Positions 8,391 to 17,772 of a stretch of 64,000 bases of DNA are shown here, piece by piece. The DNA lies in assembly GCF_003148495.1 (NCBI RefSeq), contig NZ_QGGH01000003.1, positions 248,001 through 312,000 of the forward strand, in the 5' to 3' direction. The notes below the pieces were generated by a model. That model made no database searches. It was given only the letters and a program-made list of their open reading frames with translations, and was not told where the DNA came from. Numbering within the stretch: the first letter of the stretch is position 1; every line of letters starts with the position of its first letter. The DNA is from Mesorhizobium loti. GTDB lineage: Bacteria > Pseudomonadota > Alphaproteobacteria > Rhizobiales > Rhizobiaceae. The translations under genes were made by a program, and so were the position numbers.

Positions 8391-9767
8391 TCATTTCACT
8401 GGATCAATCCAACCATTGGGCGGCCCGAACCCGGCCATGACGTCCGCTGGCCCCCATGTTCCCGGCTCGTAGAGGTGCGGCGGCGTGGTGTCGCCAAGCA
8501 CCGGGCCGACAATGCGCCAGGCCAGCTCGCTGGCATCCTGGCGGGTGAACAGCTGGCCGTTGCCGTTCATGGCGTCGCCGATCAGCCGCTCATAGGGCGG
8601 CATGTCGCCCTTGCTGTCGTCGAGCGCCGTCAGTTCGACCTGCTCGCCGATCATGTCGTCGCCCGGCGCCTTGCGCTGGGCGCCGATAGCGATCACCACC
8701 TGTGGGTCGATGCGGAAGCGGACGTAGTTCTGGTCGGCGGGCTTGATCGGATCGAAGACGTCGAGCGGCGGCCGCTTCAACCGCACCACCACTTCGGTGA
8801 CATGCACCGGCATGTTCTTGCCGGCGCGGATGAAGAACGGCACGTCCTGCCAGCGCCAGGTGTCGACGAAGAAACGCACCGCCGCGAAGGTCTCGACCGG
8901 CGAGTTCGGCGCCACGCCCGGTTCAGTGAGATAGCCGGTGAACTGGCCACGCACGACATCGTCTTTGGTCAGCGTCCGGATGGCGCGCAGCACCTGCACC
9001 TTCTCGTCGATCAAATCGTCGGCGGAACGGCCGACAGGCGGCTCCATGGCAAGCAGCAACAGGATGTTGAGCAGGTGGTTCTCGATGACGTCCCTGATGC
9101 AGCCGACATCGTCATAGAAGCGGCCTCGCCCCTCGACGCCGAAATCCTCGGCCATGGTGATCTGCACGCTCTCGACGAAGTTGCGGTTCCAGATCGGCTC
9201 GAGGAAAGAGTTGGCGAAGCGGAAATAGAGCAGGTTCTGGATCGCTTCCTTGCCGAGATAGTGGTCGATGCGGAAGATCGACTGTTCGTCGAACACCAGG
9301 TGAAGGACCCGGTTGAGCCAGCGCGCCGATTGCAGATCGTGACCGAAGGGCTTTTCCACCATCAGCCGTGCGCCATGCGCGGTGCCCGATTGTTCCAGCC
9401 CCTGGACGACGGTCTCGAACATGGTCGGCGGCACCGCCATGTAGTGCAGCGGCCGCTGCGCGGTGCCGAGCGCGCTTTTCAGTTTCTCGAACGTCGCTCC
9501 ATCGCGGTAGTCGCCGCTGACATAGCGCAGCAGCGAGGCGAACTTGGCGAACACCTTTTCGTCGATCTTGCCCAGCGCATTGACGATGCCGTCGCGGGCG
9601 CGGGCCTGCAACTGCTTGAGGTCCCAGGCGTCGAAGGCGACGCCGATCACCGGTTCGGTGAGCGTGCCCTTGGCGACCATCTGGTAAAGTGCCGGAAATA
9701 TCTTCTTGTGGGCGAGGTCGCCGGTTGCTCCGAAGAGCACCAGCGTGTCGGACCGTTCCTGGCTCAT
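8391..9767 (-). CDS. zwf: Glucose-6-phosphate 1-dehydrogenase
   Basis: The 458-residue protein begins with the NADP-binding [19 protein letters not shown] segment (about 9-27) and contains the diagnostic substrate-binding RIDHYLGKE motif (about 172-180). The length is slightly shorter than the usual 490 residues but complete. It oxidises glucose-6-phosphate to 6-phosphogluconolactone, the entry to the oxidative pentose-phosphate and Entner-Doudoroff routes. The start at 9767 (MSQERSD) was chosen because upstream in-frame residues show no family match. It lies between gnd (22 bp upstream) and the glucokinase. No 6-phosphogluconolactonase gene accompanies it, so this may be a second zwf copy specialised for glucan use. 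Confidence 0.95.
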   Translation of the reverse strand: MSQERSDTLVLFGATGDLAHKKIFPALYQMVAKGTLTEPVIGVAFDAWDLKQLQARARDGIVNALGKIDEKVFAKFASLLRYVSGDYRDGATFEKLKSALGTAQRPLHYMAVPPTMFETVVQGLEQSGTAHGARLMVEKPFGHDLQSARWLNRVLHLVFDEQSIFRIDHYLGKEAIQNLLYFRFANSFLEPIWNRNFVESVQITMAEDFGVEGRGRFYDDVGCIRDVIENHLLNILLLLAMEPPVGRSADDLIDEKVQVLRAIRTLTKDDVVRGQFTGYLTEPGVAPNSPVETFAAVRFFVDTWRWQDVPFFIRAGKNMPVHVTEVVVRLKRPPLDVFDPIKPADQNYVRFRIDPQVVIAIGAQRKAPGDDMIGEQVELTALDDSKGDMPPYERLIGDAMNGNGQLFTRQDASELAWRIVGPVLGDTTPPHLYEPGTWGPADVMAGFGPPNGWIDPVK

Positions 9768-9789
9768 GAGCGTGTCTCCCCTATCGCCG

Positions 9790-10803
9790 TCACTTGCCTG
9801 CCTTCGGCTTTTCGACATGACCGCCAAAGGCATAGCGCATGGCGGACAACAGCTTGTCGGCGAATTCGGATTCGCCTTGCGAGGAGAAGCGGTCGAACAG
9901 CGCAGAGGACAGCACCGGCGCCGGCACGCCGGTGTCGATCGCCGCCTTCAGTGTCCAGCGTCCTTCGCCGGAATCCGAGACGCGGCCGCCGTAATTCGCC
10001 AGGCCCGGGTCGCCTTTCAAGGCGCCGGCCGTCAGGTCGAGCAGCCAGGAGCCGATGACGCTGCCGTGCCGCCAGACCTCGGCCACCTGGGGAAGGTCGA
10101 TATCGAACTGGTAGTATTGCGGGTTTTCCAGCGGGCTGGTCTCGGCGTCCGCCGTCCGCTGCCGCTTGCCGGCATTGGCCGATTTCAGGATGTTCATGCC
10201 TTCGGCATAGGCGGCCATGACACCATATTCGATGCCGTTGTGCACCATCTTGACGAAGTGGCCTGCGCCGCTCGGTCCGCAATGCAGATAGCCAAAGGGC
10301 GCGGTCCCGGCATCCTTGGGCGGATTGGAGCCGGCGTCGGCGCCCGGCGCCAGCGTGGCGAAGATCGAATCGAGGTGTTGCACCGCCACATCGGGACCGC
10401 CGATCATCAGGCAGTAGCCACGCTCCAGGCCCCAGACACCGCCGCTGGTGCCGACATCGACAAGATGGATACCCTTGCCAGCCAGTTTCGCGGCCTGGTC
10501 GACGGCGTCGTGATAGTAGGAATTGCCGCCGTCGATGACGATGTCTGCGGGCTCCATCAGGGCCGCCACCTGATCGATGATCCTGCCGGTGATGGCTGCC
10601 GGCAGCATCAGCCACACACAACGCGGCTTGGCGAGCTTGCCGACGAATTCTTCCATTGAAGCCGCCCCTAGCGCGCCGTCAGTCACCAGAGCCGCGACGC
10701 TGGCGGGATTGATGTCGTAGACGACGCATTCGTGGCCGTCGCGCATCAGGCGCCGGACCATGTTGGCGCCCATCCGGCCCAGTCCCATCATTCCGATTTG
10801 CAT
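9790..10803 (-). CDS. gnd: 6-phosphogluconate dehydrogenase, decarboxylating (short GndA/YqeC-type)
   Basis: The 337-residue protein opens with the Rossmann sequence [20 protein letters not shown]. It carries the beta-hydroxyacid dehydrogenase substrate motif [22 protein letters not shown] (written here only to mark about residues 115-136). The catalytic-lysine region [16 protein letters not shown] (about 175-190) is also present. The length is that of the short, often NAD-preferring Gnd family and not the 470-residue enteric enzyme. It decarboxylates 6-phosphogluconate to ribulose-5-phosphate. In the operon it lies between glucoamylase (50 bp) and zwf (22 bp). Confidence 0.94.
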   Translation of the reverse strand: MQIGMMGLGRMGANMVRRLMRDGHECVVYDINPASVAALVTDGALGAASMEEFVGKLAKPRCVWLMLPAAITGRIIDQVAALMEPADIVIDGGNSYYHDAVDQAAKLAGKGIHLVDVGTSGGVWGLERGYCLMIGGPDVAVQHLDSIFATLAPGADAGSNPPKDAGTAPFGYLHCGPSGAGHFVKMVHNGIEYGVMAAYAEGMNILKSANAGKRQRTADAETSPLENPQYYQFDIDLPQVAEVWRHGSVIGSWLLDLTAGALKGDPGLANYGGRVSDSGEGRWTLKAAIDTGVPAPVLSSALFDRFSSQGESEFADKLLSAMRYAFGGHVEKPKAGK

Positions 10804-10853
10804 GGTTTCGTCCCTGTTTTCTAGGAGATTTACGGGGTTTGTCGGGGGAAGAT

Positions 10854-13271
10854 CTACTGGCTATCCTGCTCGCCTGATATGACGGAGAAGTCGACATTCT
10901 CCCAATCGCCGGTTGCGGGCCAGAAAAAAGTGAAGGTCAGCGTGCTTCCCTTGGGGAGGCCGGCGACGGGCAGATCGGCAAGATGGATGCCGAAAGCGTT
11001 CTCTGCCGTCTGGCTGTCATGGGCAGTTGCCCAGTTGTCGCTGCTCCAGTGAACGATTGCCGGGTCCAACAGCTCGATGCGCAGCGTTTTGCCCGCCGGC
11101 ATGGTGCGGATCTTGTTGTTGAACCGCCAGGTCCTGAACGGCGATACGGTCTTGTCCTCGATGTAGCGCTTGACGCCTTGCGGCGGCATGTCGAAGACCG
11201 CACCGTCGCGCAGCGAGCGCAACAGCTTGATATGCTCCGAATGCGCCCAGACCAAAGGCATGGCGCTGCCCGAGGGCCTGCCATGCAGCAATTCGCGCTC
11301 CATCAGGTCGGGGCCGTCCCAGACTTGCTCCGGCAACAGACCGCCCGGTCCGGCCGAGCCTTCCAGCGCCTCGAGAAGGCTGGCTGCCTTGTCCTTGCGC
11401 CCTGCCGCCAGCTCATAATGGGCGCGTTCGCCCGCCAATAGCGGCCAGGGGCGGCCCTGGCCGGTGCCGTCGAATGGCGCGCCGTCTTCGTGCTCGCCAT
11501 AGCCGTCGCTGGTGTAGCGATACCAGAGCGGCCCTTGCGGCAGGTCGCAGCGCAATTGAGCGTCGATGACCTTGACCGTGTTGACGATGCGCGGATCGTT
11601 GGCCGCCCGTAGACCGAAACGCACCAGCGCCAGCGCGTCCGGGCTGACGATTGCCTCGGCGGGCCGGTCGCTGTCGCCGGGCGGCCGGTTCTTGATCGGT
11701 ACGTAGCCGTCCTTCGGCGAGCCGGCGTCGGCGCTGTCGGGCGGCGCGATGCGCACGTAGTAGCCGTCAACGCCAACTTGCCTGCAGATCGCCGTGCCGC
11801 TGACATAGGTCCAGCGCTCGACCTGGTCGTTCCAGACGTCGGCGGTCTCGCGCAGATAGGTCGCGGCGTCGTCCTTGCCGCAGACATCGAGCAAGTCCGC
11901 CGCAGCTAGCAGGGCCGCGATCTCGACTGCAAGCGTGAACGGGCTGTAGCCGGCATCCTCTTCCCAGCGGTCTTCGCCGGTGACCGGTCCGTTGCGCACG
12001 ACATAGCTGGCGGCGTCCTCGATCATCGGCAGGAAGGTTATGAGCCTGGCGCGCGGCAAATGGCCGGCGCGCCGCAAAGCATCGGCCAACAGCAGCGGAA
12101 ACGCGCATTCGTCCATCTGTATGCCGGGCCAATAGGGGGACCCGTCGAGCCATGCATTCTGCGGCCAATGGCCGTCCGGCTGCTGGATGGAGCGCAGGTA
12201 GCCGAGAATCCGCAATGCCGCCGCGGCATCGCCGGCGGCGAGGAAGCCGCCCGCCGTCTCGACCAGATCGCGCGGCCAGACCAGATGATAGCCACCGAGG
12301 TCGTCGTCGCCCTTGTTGAAGCCCCACGGGATCGACAGGCTGGCGACCGCGGCGCCCGGCACGACGATCGACCGGTGCGTCGCCAGTACCGCGGTGCTGG
12401 TGCGATAGCTGTTGATGCCTGATGCTGTGTGCCGATCCAGCGGCAGCAGGCCAGTCTGCCACTTGCGCCAGTTCTGGATGTAAGACTTGGCCGCCGCCGC
12501 AAAACCCCGCTTCAGGCTGGCGAAGGCATTTTCCGCGGCCTCGTCGGGCGTTGCGCCAAAGCCCAGCGCCAGCAAGGCCTTGGTCTTTGCGGCGGAAAAA
12601 CCGATCTCGCCGGTCAACGCGACATTGCCGTCCTCGGCCCGCTGGCAAGCCGGATCGAGTTGGCGGGTGTCGTGCAGTTGCTGCCAGCCGTCGGAAAAGC
12701 CGACATAGCCGGCCGCGCTGTTTTTCCAAGGCAGCGACGAGGCCAGCGCCAGGCAAGAGCCGCGCCCCGAGGCAAACAGCACGGGCTTTCCCTTGTGCTC
12801 GCCGACCCAGGCGGTGTTGCCCATGCCGGCATTGACCAGATGCGGCGCCAGAAGCGCATAGACGCGGTAGTCGCCGGGCGCACCCTTGAGCGGCGTGAAG
12901 GTGATTTCCTGCAGCAAAGCGGGACGCGCCGGGTCGGCGAGGATGCGCTTTTCGATCCGCCAGGCGCCGTCGCTCGCCGTGTTGACCAGCCGGTAGGCAG
13001 GTACGCCGTCCTCGAACGGTTCGATGGTGTGCGCGGCATCACGCTTCTCTTCCGAGAAGTAGCCGTCGGGACCGGTGACGATCAGGCCGAAATCGCGCGT
13101 GCAGGCGCTGTCGACGCGCGGATAGTAGATTTCGTTGAGGATGCCGTGGCTGATCGTGAACCAGATCTGGCCGGCTGGCGAAAGCGACGTTCCGACGCCG
13201 CTCTTGGCGCTTGACGTCCAGCGGGCCGGAATTCCCGGGGCGCCCGGAGCAACGGTTGGCGTCACTGGCAT
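10854..13271 (-). CDS. Glycoside hydrolase family 15 glucoamylase/glucodextranase-like
   Basis: An 805-residue enzyme with an N-terminal beta-sandwich (about 1-270) as in glucodextranases and archaeal/bacterial glucoamylases. An (alpha/alpha)6 GH15 barrel follows (about 290-690). Visible landmarks are SIPWGFNKGDDDLGGYHLVW, the WPRDLVET substrate-contact segment, the DRWEEDAGYS catalytic-acid region, and WAHSEHIKLLRSL near the second catalytic glutamate. No signal peptide is visible from the chosen start at 13271, which has an AGGAG upstream, so it should act in the cytoplasm on glycogen or imported maltodextrin. As first gene of the operon it would supply glucose to the co-transcribed kinase and dehydrogenases. 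Confidence 0.9.
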   Translation of the reverse strand: MPVTPTVAPGAPGIPARWTSSAKSGVGTSLSPAGQIWFTISHGILNEIYYPRVDSACTRDFGLIVTGPDGYFSEEKRDAAHTIEPFEDGVPAYRLVNTASDGAWRIEKRILADPARPALLQEITFTPLKGAPGDYRVYALLAPHLVNAGMGNTAWVGEHKGKPVLFASGRGSCLALASSLPWKNSAAGYVGFSDGWQQLHDTRQLDPACQRAEDGNVALTGEIGFSAAKTKALLALGFGATPDEAAENAFASLKRGFAAAAKSYIQNWRKWQTGLLPLDRHTASGINSYRTSTAVLATHRSIVVPGAAVASLSIPWGFNKGDDDLGGYHLVWPRDLVETAGGFLAAGDAAAALRILGYLRSIQQPDGHWPQNAWLDGSPYWPGIQMDECAFPLLLADALRRAGHLPRARLITFLPMIEDAASYVVRNGPVTGEDRWEEDAGYSPFTLAVEIAALLAAADLLDVCGKDDAATYLRETADVWNDQVERWTYVSGTAICRQVGVDGYYVRIAPPDSADAGSPKDGYVPIKNRPPGDSDRPAEAIVSPDALALVRFGLRAANDPRIVNTVKVIDAQLRCDLPQGPLWYRYTSDGYGEHEDGAPFDGTGQGRPWPLLAGERAHYELAAGRKDKAASLLEALEGSAGPGGLLPEQVWDGPDLMERELLHGRPSGSAMPLVWAHSEHIKLLRSLRDGAVFDMPPQGVKRYIEDKTVSPFRTWRFNNKIRTMPAGKTLRIELLDPAIVHWSSDNWATAHDSQTAENAFGIHLADLPVAGLPKGSTLTFTFFWPATGDWENVDFSVISGEQDSQ

Positions 13272-13426
13272 TCTGTTTCGGTCTCCTGGCCCCCTCCCTA
13301 GACCAGGACGCGAACCCTTTACAATCATTGCACCGCAAGTTGATCGGACACCGCCAATGGCGCGTCGTTGACAGCAGCGCCGGCATGCGTCCACTATTTC
13401 CCGGCACGGGAGGATCGTGAAAGCCA

Positions 13427-14713
13427 ATGCCGGAGGTGTCCCTGGTCCTGATCGACCGGCTGCTGGCGATCTCGCGGGCGCTTGCCGGCCATATCGACCC
13501 CGGCACGGCGTTCCGCGCGACAGCCATCGAGATCGGCTCGCTCATTCCGCACGACCACATGGATCTGGCGGTGCTGTCGCATGATGGCCGCCGGCACGCC
13601 TGTTATGAAGCCGGCTTCCACACCAGCTGGAGCGAGCTTGCCCAGCATCCGCTGCCGACCGAAGTCAGCCCGATCCGCTCGGTGCTGTGGGGCGAAGTAC
13701 CCTATCTGCTCGCCGACGACGCGTTGAGCGACCAGCGCTTCCATTTCGCCACGGCCATAGATGGGCCGATCTTCGCCGCCCGACTGCGCAGCCGCATCGT
13801 CGTGCCGCTCAGGGCACGCGGCGGCATCATCGGCGCGCTCAACATCAGCCGGCACGAGGTCGATTGCTACACGCTTGCCGATGTCGCCGTCGCCCAGCAA
13901 TGCGCCGATCTGATCGCGCCCTATATATTCGCGCTGATCCAGACCGAGGAGGCCCGCCGGGCGATGCTTGCCGAGAGCGAGGCCCGCAACCGCGTCGAAC
14001 TGCTGCGGGTCGGCGCCTCGCAATTGACCGAAGGCATGGAGCGCGAACGCCGGCGCATGGCCATGGACCTGCACGACCAGACGCTTGCCGACCTCGCCCG
14101 CATCGCGCGCCAGCTTTCGGCCCTGCGCGGCCAGGGCGTGGCGCGGGCGGCGCAGCTTGCCGACCTCGAGCAGGAGGTCGCCGGTTGTCTCACGGAGCTG
14201 CGCCACATCGTCGACGACATGCGCCCGAGCGTGCTCGAATTGTTCGGCCTGCGCGATGCCGTCGAGGCGCATCTCAACCGCAGCGTCGCCAGAGCCAAGC
14301 CGCCAATCGCCGTGCACATCGCCGACACCAGCGACGGTGGCGCCGACAGTCTGCCGGAGCCGGTTCGCACCGCGCTCTACCGGATCGTGCAGGAAGCGAT
14401 CAACAATGCCGTTCGCCACGCCGCGCCACACCGCATCGACGTGCTGCTGGCGTCGACAACGAGCGTGCTTCGGGTGATCGTCACCGATGACGGCCAGGGC
14501 TGCGGCGCTGTCGATCCGGCCGCCCATGGCGGCATCGGCCATATGCACACACGGGCCGCCCTCATCGGGGCGCGGCTGCGCATGGGCCAGGCCGGCCGCA
14601 AGAGCGGCGGCACCCGTGTCGTCGTCGAGATCGACCGCCCGCCGTCGCGGGAGTTACCGGCTGCGGCGGCTGCAACAGCACCCGGCGAGTTCGCCGTGTC
14701 GGAGGCCATGTGA
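13427..14713 (+). CDS. GAF-domain sensor histidine kinase (NarX/HisKA_3 type)
   Basis: The 428-residue protein has an N-terminal GAF domain (about 20-165) and a short coiled coil (172-205). A HisKA_3 dimerisation domain follows, whose phosphoacceptor lies in MAMDLHDQTL (His216). The HATPase_c domain includes the N-box EAINNAVRHA (about 325-334) and G-box DDGQGCG. No membrane segment is present, so it senses a cytoplasmic signal. It is translationally coupled to the response regulator through a TGATG overlap. It is divergent from the glucoamylase operon across about 155 bp, so control of that operon is a reasonable guess. GGAGG lies upstream of the start. Confidence 0.9.
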   Translation: MPEVSLVLIDRLLAISRALAGHIDPGTAFRATAIEIGSLIPHDHMDLAVLSHDGRRHACYEAGFHTSWSELAQHPLPTEVSPIRSVLWGEVPYLLADDALSDQRFHFATAIDGPIFAARLRSRIVVPLRARGGIIGALNISRHEVDCYTLADVAVAQQCADLIAPYIFALIQTEEARRAMLAESEARNRVELLRVGASQLTEGMERERRRMAMDLHDQTLADLARIARQLSALRGQGVARAAQLADLEQEVAGCLTELRHIVDDMRPSVLELFGLRDAVEAHLNRSVARAKPPIAVHIADTSDGGADSLPEPVRTALYRIVQEAINNAVRHAAPHRIDVLLASTTSVLRVIVTDDGQGCGAVDPAAHGGIGHMHTRAALIGARLRMGQAGRKSGGTRVVVEIDRPPSRELPAAAAATAPGEFAVSEAM

Positions 14714-15435
14714 TGCTTGTGATGATCGCCGAGAACGATGGGTTGCACCGCACCTTCGCGCGCCGGACCGTAGAGCAATTGTGGCCCGGCGACGTCGAGG
14801 TGATCGAAGCGAGCGACGGCGAGGACGCGATCAACCTGGCGGCTGAACGCGAGCCGCCGCATGTCGTGCTCGACCTGCAGATGCCGAAGGCGACCGGGAT
14901 CGAGGTTGCTAGGGCGATCTGGAACCGCCGCGCCGGCACGCACATCCTGTTCTGGTCGAATTTCGCCGACGAGGCCTATGTGCGTGGCGTGGCGCGCATC
15001 GTGCCGCCGGGCTCGGTCTACGGCTATGTGCTCAAATCGGCGACGGAGGAGGGCATGCGGTCCGCCCTGCGCGGCGTTTTCCGCGATGGCCACTGCATCA
15101 TCGACCGCGAGATCCGCGGCATCCAGCACCGCGTGCAGGACAGGTTCGAGGGCATCACCGACGGCGAATATGAAAGCCTGATCGACATCGCGCTCGGCCT
15201 GACCGACCGGGCGATCGCAGCACGCCGCGGCCTGTCGATCCGTGGCGCGCAGAGCCGCATTAAACATGTCTACGACAAGCTTGGCATCGTTCCGGCGGAG
15301 GACGGCGCCAGCGATGCTTCGGTGTTCAACTCGCGGACGCGGGCGATCTATCTCGCCATGGCGCGCGGCCTGATCAACGTCGATGCGCTGCGCCGCGAGC
15401 AGGACCGGCTCGATGCCTGGCTGGCGGAGCAATAG
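14713..15435 (+). CDS. Response regulator with LuxR-like helix-turn-helix
   Basis: The 240-residue protein has a receiver domain at 1-120 with acidic pocket E7/D9 and phosphoacceptor Asp54 in VVLDLQMPKATG. Its C-terminal region (about 150-200) contains ALGLTDRAIAARRGLSIRGA, which fits a LuxR-type DNA-binding helix-turn-helix, although less canonical than NarL. The ATG at 14713 overlaps the kinase stop by one base. An in-frame GTG three bases upstream is an alternative. It is the cognate partner of the GAF kinase. Target genes are unknown; the divergent glucan operon is the nearest candidate. Confidence 0.87.
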   Translation: MLVMIAENDGLHRTFARRTVEQLWPGDVEVIEASDGEDAINLAAEREPPHVVLDLQMPKATGIEVARAIWNRRAGTHILFWSNFADEAYVRGVARIVPPGSVYGYVLKSATEEGMRSALRGVFRDGHCIIDREIRGIQHRVQDRFEGITDGEYESLIDIALGLTDRAIAARRGLSIRGAQSRIKHVYDKLGIVPAEDGASDASVFNSRTRAIYLAMARGLINVDALRREQDRLDAWLAEQ

Positions 15436-15521
15436 CGGGCCTCGTCTTCTGCGCCTCGGCCTCATGACTGGAGTGTCCACACCCGATTCCGATGGGTTCG
15501 TGAAATTGGTGGCACGGCCAA

Positions 15522-15542
15522 CCGGAACATCGGAAGTTCCGG
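15522..15542. promoter_or_regulatory. Inverted repeat upstream of the YihY gene
   Basis: CCGGAAC and GTTCCGG form a perfect 7-bp inverted repeat with a 7-nt spacer. It lies about 50-70 bp before the YihY start. It could be an operator or the terminator of the two-component operon, although no T-tract follows. Confidence 0.35.
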
Positions 15543-15589
15543 CGCATTGCTAGTGAACGCCATTCCAATTCACTGCCTGCGGACTCAAA

Positions 15590-16591
15590 GTGCGACCCTC
15601 AATCACAGATTCATGGCACTTGGTGCGTGAAAGCGTAGCCGGCTTCATCAACGACAATGCTCTTAGTCACGGTGCTGCGATGGCCTTTTATGCTGCCACC
15701 TCGCTGGCGCCGATCTTGCTGATTGTGGTTGCGATTGCTGGTCTCGTATTCGGTCATGATGCCGCACAATTGGCTTTGTCGGCCCAGATCTCCGGGCTGA
15801 TGGGGCCGGAAAGCGCCGATCTCCTCAAGACCGCACTGCAAAGTGCATCTAGCAAGCTGTACGGGACGTGGGCCGCAATCATAGGGCTGGCCACCTTGTT
15901 GGTGGCCGCCTCTGGCGTCTTCGGCGAAATGCAGCAGTCGTTGAACACAATTTGGAAGGTTGAACCGCAGGGCAACTCCTTGTCGCGTCTGGTGCGGGCA
16001 CGGGCCGCCAGTCTAGGGTTGGTGGCCGCGCTCGGGTTCCTGTTGCTGGTTTCTCTCATAGCAAGCGCTGCGATTTCGGCGCTGAGCGATTTCATCAACG
16101 TCCATCTGCCGTTTGGAACGATCATACTCAGTGGGATCAACGGCGTCGTTTCGTTTGCGCTCATTTCCGTGATGTTCGCTGCCATTTACAAAGTTTTGCC
16201 CGATCGAACCCTGGAATGGCGCGATGTAGGGATTGGCGCTGTTGTGACCGCTGCCCTGTTCACGTTGGGGAAATCGCTTATCGGGTGGTATATCGGCACC
16301 AGCGCGACTGCGTCCTCGTATGGCGCGGCGGGTGGTCTGCTCGTCGTACTGCTCTGGGTTTACTATTCGTCGGAAATTTTCCTTCTCGGTGCCGAGTTAA
16401 CGCGCGCCTATTCCATTAGGCACGGCAGCAGGTCCGATCTGAAAACCTTGATTCACAGTCCCTTGCCCACGCAGCACAACCCATTTTGCGCAGGGCAAAA
16501 ATCCAACTCTGCTGGCGTGGTCGTGCTCGTGGCGGTGGCGTGCGCGAGCGCGACCTTGACCGCGCTTTTGCTGGGTGTTCGCCGGCCCTAG
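15590..16591 (+). CDS. YihY/BrkB-family inner-membrane protein
   Basis: The 333-residue protein has about six membrane helices and the YihY family hallmarks. These are an N-terminal DNALSHGAAMAFYAATSLAPILL (about 20-42), a central GTWAAIIGLATLLVAASGVFGEMQ, and GAAGGLLVVLLWVYYSSEIFLLGAEL near the C-terminal part. Members were once called ribonuclease BN, but that assignment was withdrawn; the function is unknown. The start is a GTG at 15590. By eye the gene is less GC-rich and uses more A/T-ending codons than its neighbours, and it stands alone, suggesting later acquisition. A hairpin sequence follows downstream. Confidence 0.87.
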   Translation: MRPSITDSWHLVRESVAGFINDNALSHGAAMAFYAATSLAPILLIVVAIAGLVFGHDAAQLALSAQISGLMGPESADLLKTALQSASSKLYGTWAAIIGLATLLVAASGVFGEMQQSLNTIWKVEPQGNSLSRLVRARAASLGLVAALGFLLLVSLIASAAISALSDFINVHLPFGTIILSGINGVVSFALISVMFAAIYKVLPDRTLEWRDVGIGAVVTAALFTLGKSLIGWYIGTSATASSYGAAGGLLVVLLWVYYSSEIFLLGAELTRAYSIRHGSRSDLKTLIHSPLPTQHNPFCAGQKSNSAGVVVLVAVACASATLTALLLGVRRP

Positions 16592-16639
16592 TCCGACCTC
16601 GCCGTAGCCGCTAACACTCTGCCCCGATTAGCCCCTGCG

Positions 16640-16661
16640 CGACTGTGCAAACGCACAGTCG
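16640..16661. repeat. Perfect 9-bp stem hairpin between yihY-like and SMP-30 genes
   Basis: CGACTGTGC and GCACAGTCG pair perfectly around an AAAC tetraloop, 49 bp after the YihY stop. There is no U-tract, so it may be a Rho-assisted terminator, an operator for the downstream lactonase/ABC operon, or an mRNA-stabilising element. Confidence 0.5.
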
Positions 16662-16787
16662 GCCATGCGCTTTGACCCGTATCGCCACGCCGGCGCCGCA
16701 ACTACGCTCAACCCCAACAAGAAGATATATCGGGGAAGCGCTCATGCCATTCGTCACCATGCGGATTCGCACCGCCGGGAGCCGGTG

Positions 16788-17678
16788 ATGTCGGTGTCGG
16801 CGCGCGCCCGCCATTCCGGCCTGGACGACGTCGTCGGCGATGCGACGATCGAGACGCTGGCGAGCGGCTTCGGCTTCCTCGAAGGGCCGGTCTGGCACCC
16901 CTACGAGAAGTGGCTGGTCTTCTCCGACATTCCGGAAAGCCGCATGTACCGCCGCAGTGCCGAGGGCGAGATCGAGCTGTTCCGCGAACCGAGCCACAAG
17001 GCCAATGGCAACACGCTGGACCGCCACGGGCGGCTGGTCACCTGCGAGCACGCGACGAGCCGGGTGACCCGCGCCGAGCCCAACGGCAGCGTGACGGTGC
17101 TTGCCACGCACCATCAGGGCAAGCAGCTCAACAGTCCGAACGACATCGTCGTTGCCACCGGCGGATCGATCTACTTCAGTGATCCCGGCTATGGTCGGGT
17201 GGAATTCTATGGCGTGCCGCGGCCACAGGAGCTGCCGTTCCAGGGCGTCTACCGCATCGATGGCGACGGCGCCCGGCTGACATTGCTGGCCGACGATTTT
17301 GTCCAGCCGAACGGGCTTTGCTTTTCGCTGGACGAGTCGCGGCTGTTCATCAACGACACCGAACGGGGGCACATCAGGGTGTTCGGCGTGGAAGCGAACG
17401 GCGACCTCAATGGCGGCGCCGTCTGGGCCGTGACCGAGGGCGAGGAGCCGGGAGCGCCCGACGGTATGAAGATCGACAGCCGCGGCAATCTCTACTGCAC
17501 CGGGCCCGGTGGCATCCATGTCTTCGATGCGTCGGGCGCCATTCTCGGCGTTATCCGGACACCGGAAAATTGCGCGAATTTCACCTTCGGCGACGACGAC
17601 CTGCAGAGCCTCTACATCGCCGCGTCGACGTCGCTGTACCGGCTCAGGGTGCGAGTGCCGGGATTGAGACTGTTTTGA
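16788..17678 (+). CDS. SMP-30/gluconolactonase family protein
   Basis: The 296-residue six-bladed beta-propeller carries the family metal-site pattern. It has EGPVWHP near the start, GKQLNSPNDIVVA (metal-ligand Asn/Asp), FVQPNGLCFSLDESRLFINDT, and GAPDGMKIDSRGNLY with the ligand Asp. Such enzymes hydrolyse sugar-acid lactones such as gluconolactone. The start at 16788 is favoured by GGGAG nearby and by where homology begins; an in-frame ATG at 16665 is less likely. It is followed after 94 bp by a ribose-type ABC importer, so the lactone is probably derived from the imported sugar. Confidence 0.9.
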   Translation: MSVSARARHSGLDDVVGDATIETLASGFGFLEGPVWHPYEKWLVFSDIPESRMYRRSAEGEIELFREPSHKANGNTLDRHGRLVTCEHATSRVTRAEPNGSVTVLATHHQGKQLNSPNDIVVATGGSIYFSDPGYGRVEFYGVPRPQELPFQGVYRIDGDGARLTLLADDFVQPNGLCFSLDESRLFINDTERGHIRVFGVEANGDLNGGAVWAVTEGEEPGAPDGMKIDSRGNLYCTGPGGIHVFDASGAILGVIRTPENCANFTFGDDDLQSLYIAASTSLYRLRVRVPGLRLF

Positions 17679-17772
17679 GCCCGCGACGATCCGTGCTCAA
17701 ATCAGATTGGGAGTGAGGCCGGGGTCAAAGCCGGCGGGAAATGCAGCAGTCAACATCTGGGAGGATTACGAC

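Noticed and set aside
8337..10058. Long open frame (573 codons) on the plus strand
   Set aside because: It lies antisense to zwf and gnd, whose products are unmistakable; its translation is Arg/His/Asp-rich and matches no family. It is a GC-driven shadow frame.
15522..15560. EcfG general-stress promoter before the YihY gene
   Set aside because: GGAAC is present, but no GTT element occurs at the required 16-17 bp distance.
16665..16787. Earlier ATG for the SMP-30 gene
   Set aside because: The extra 41 residues are low-complexity without family match; the ATG at 16788 has a better ribosome-binding site.
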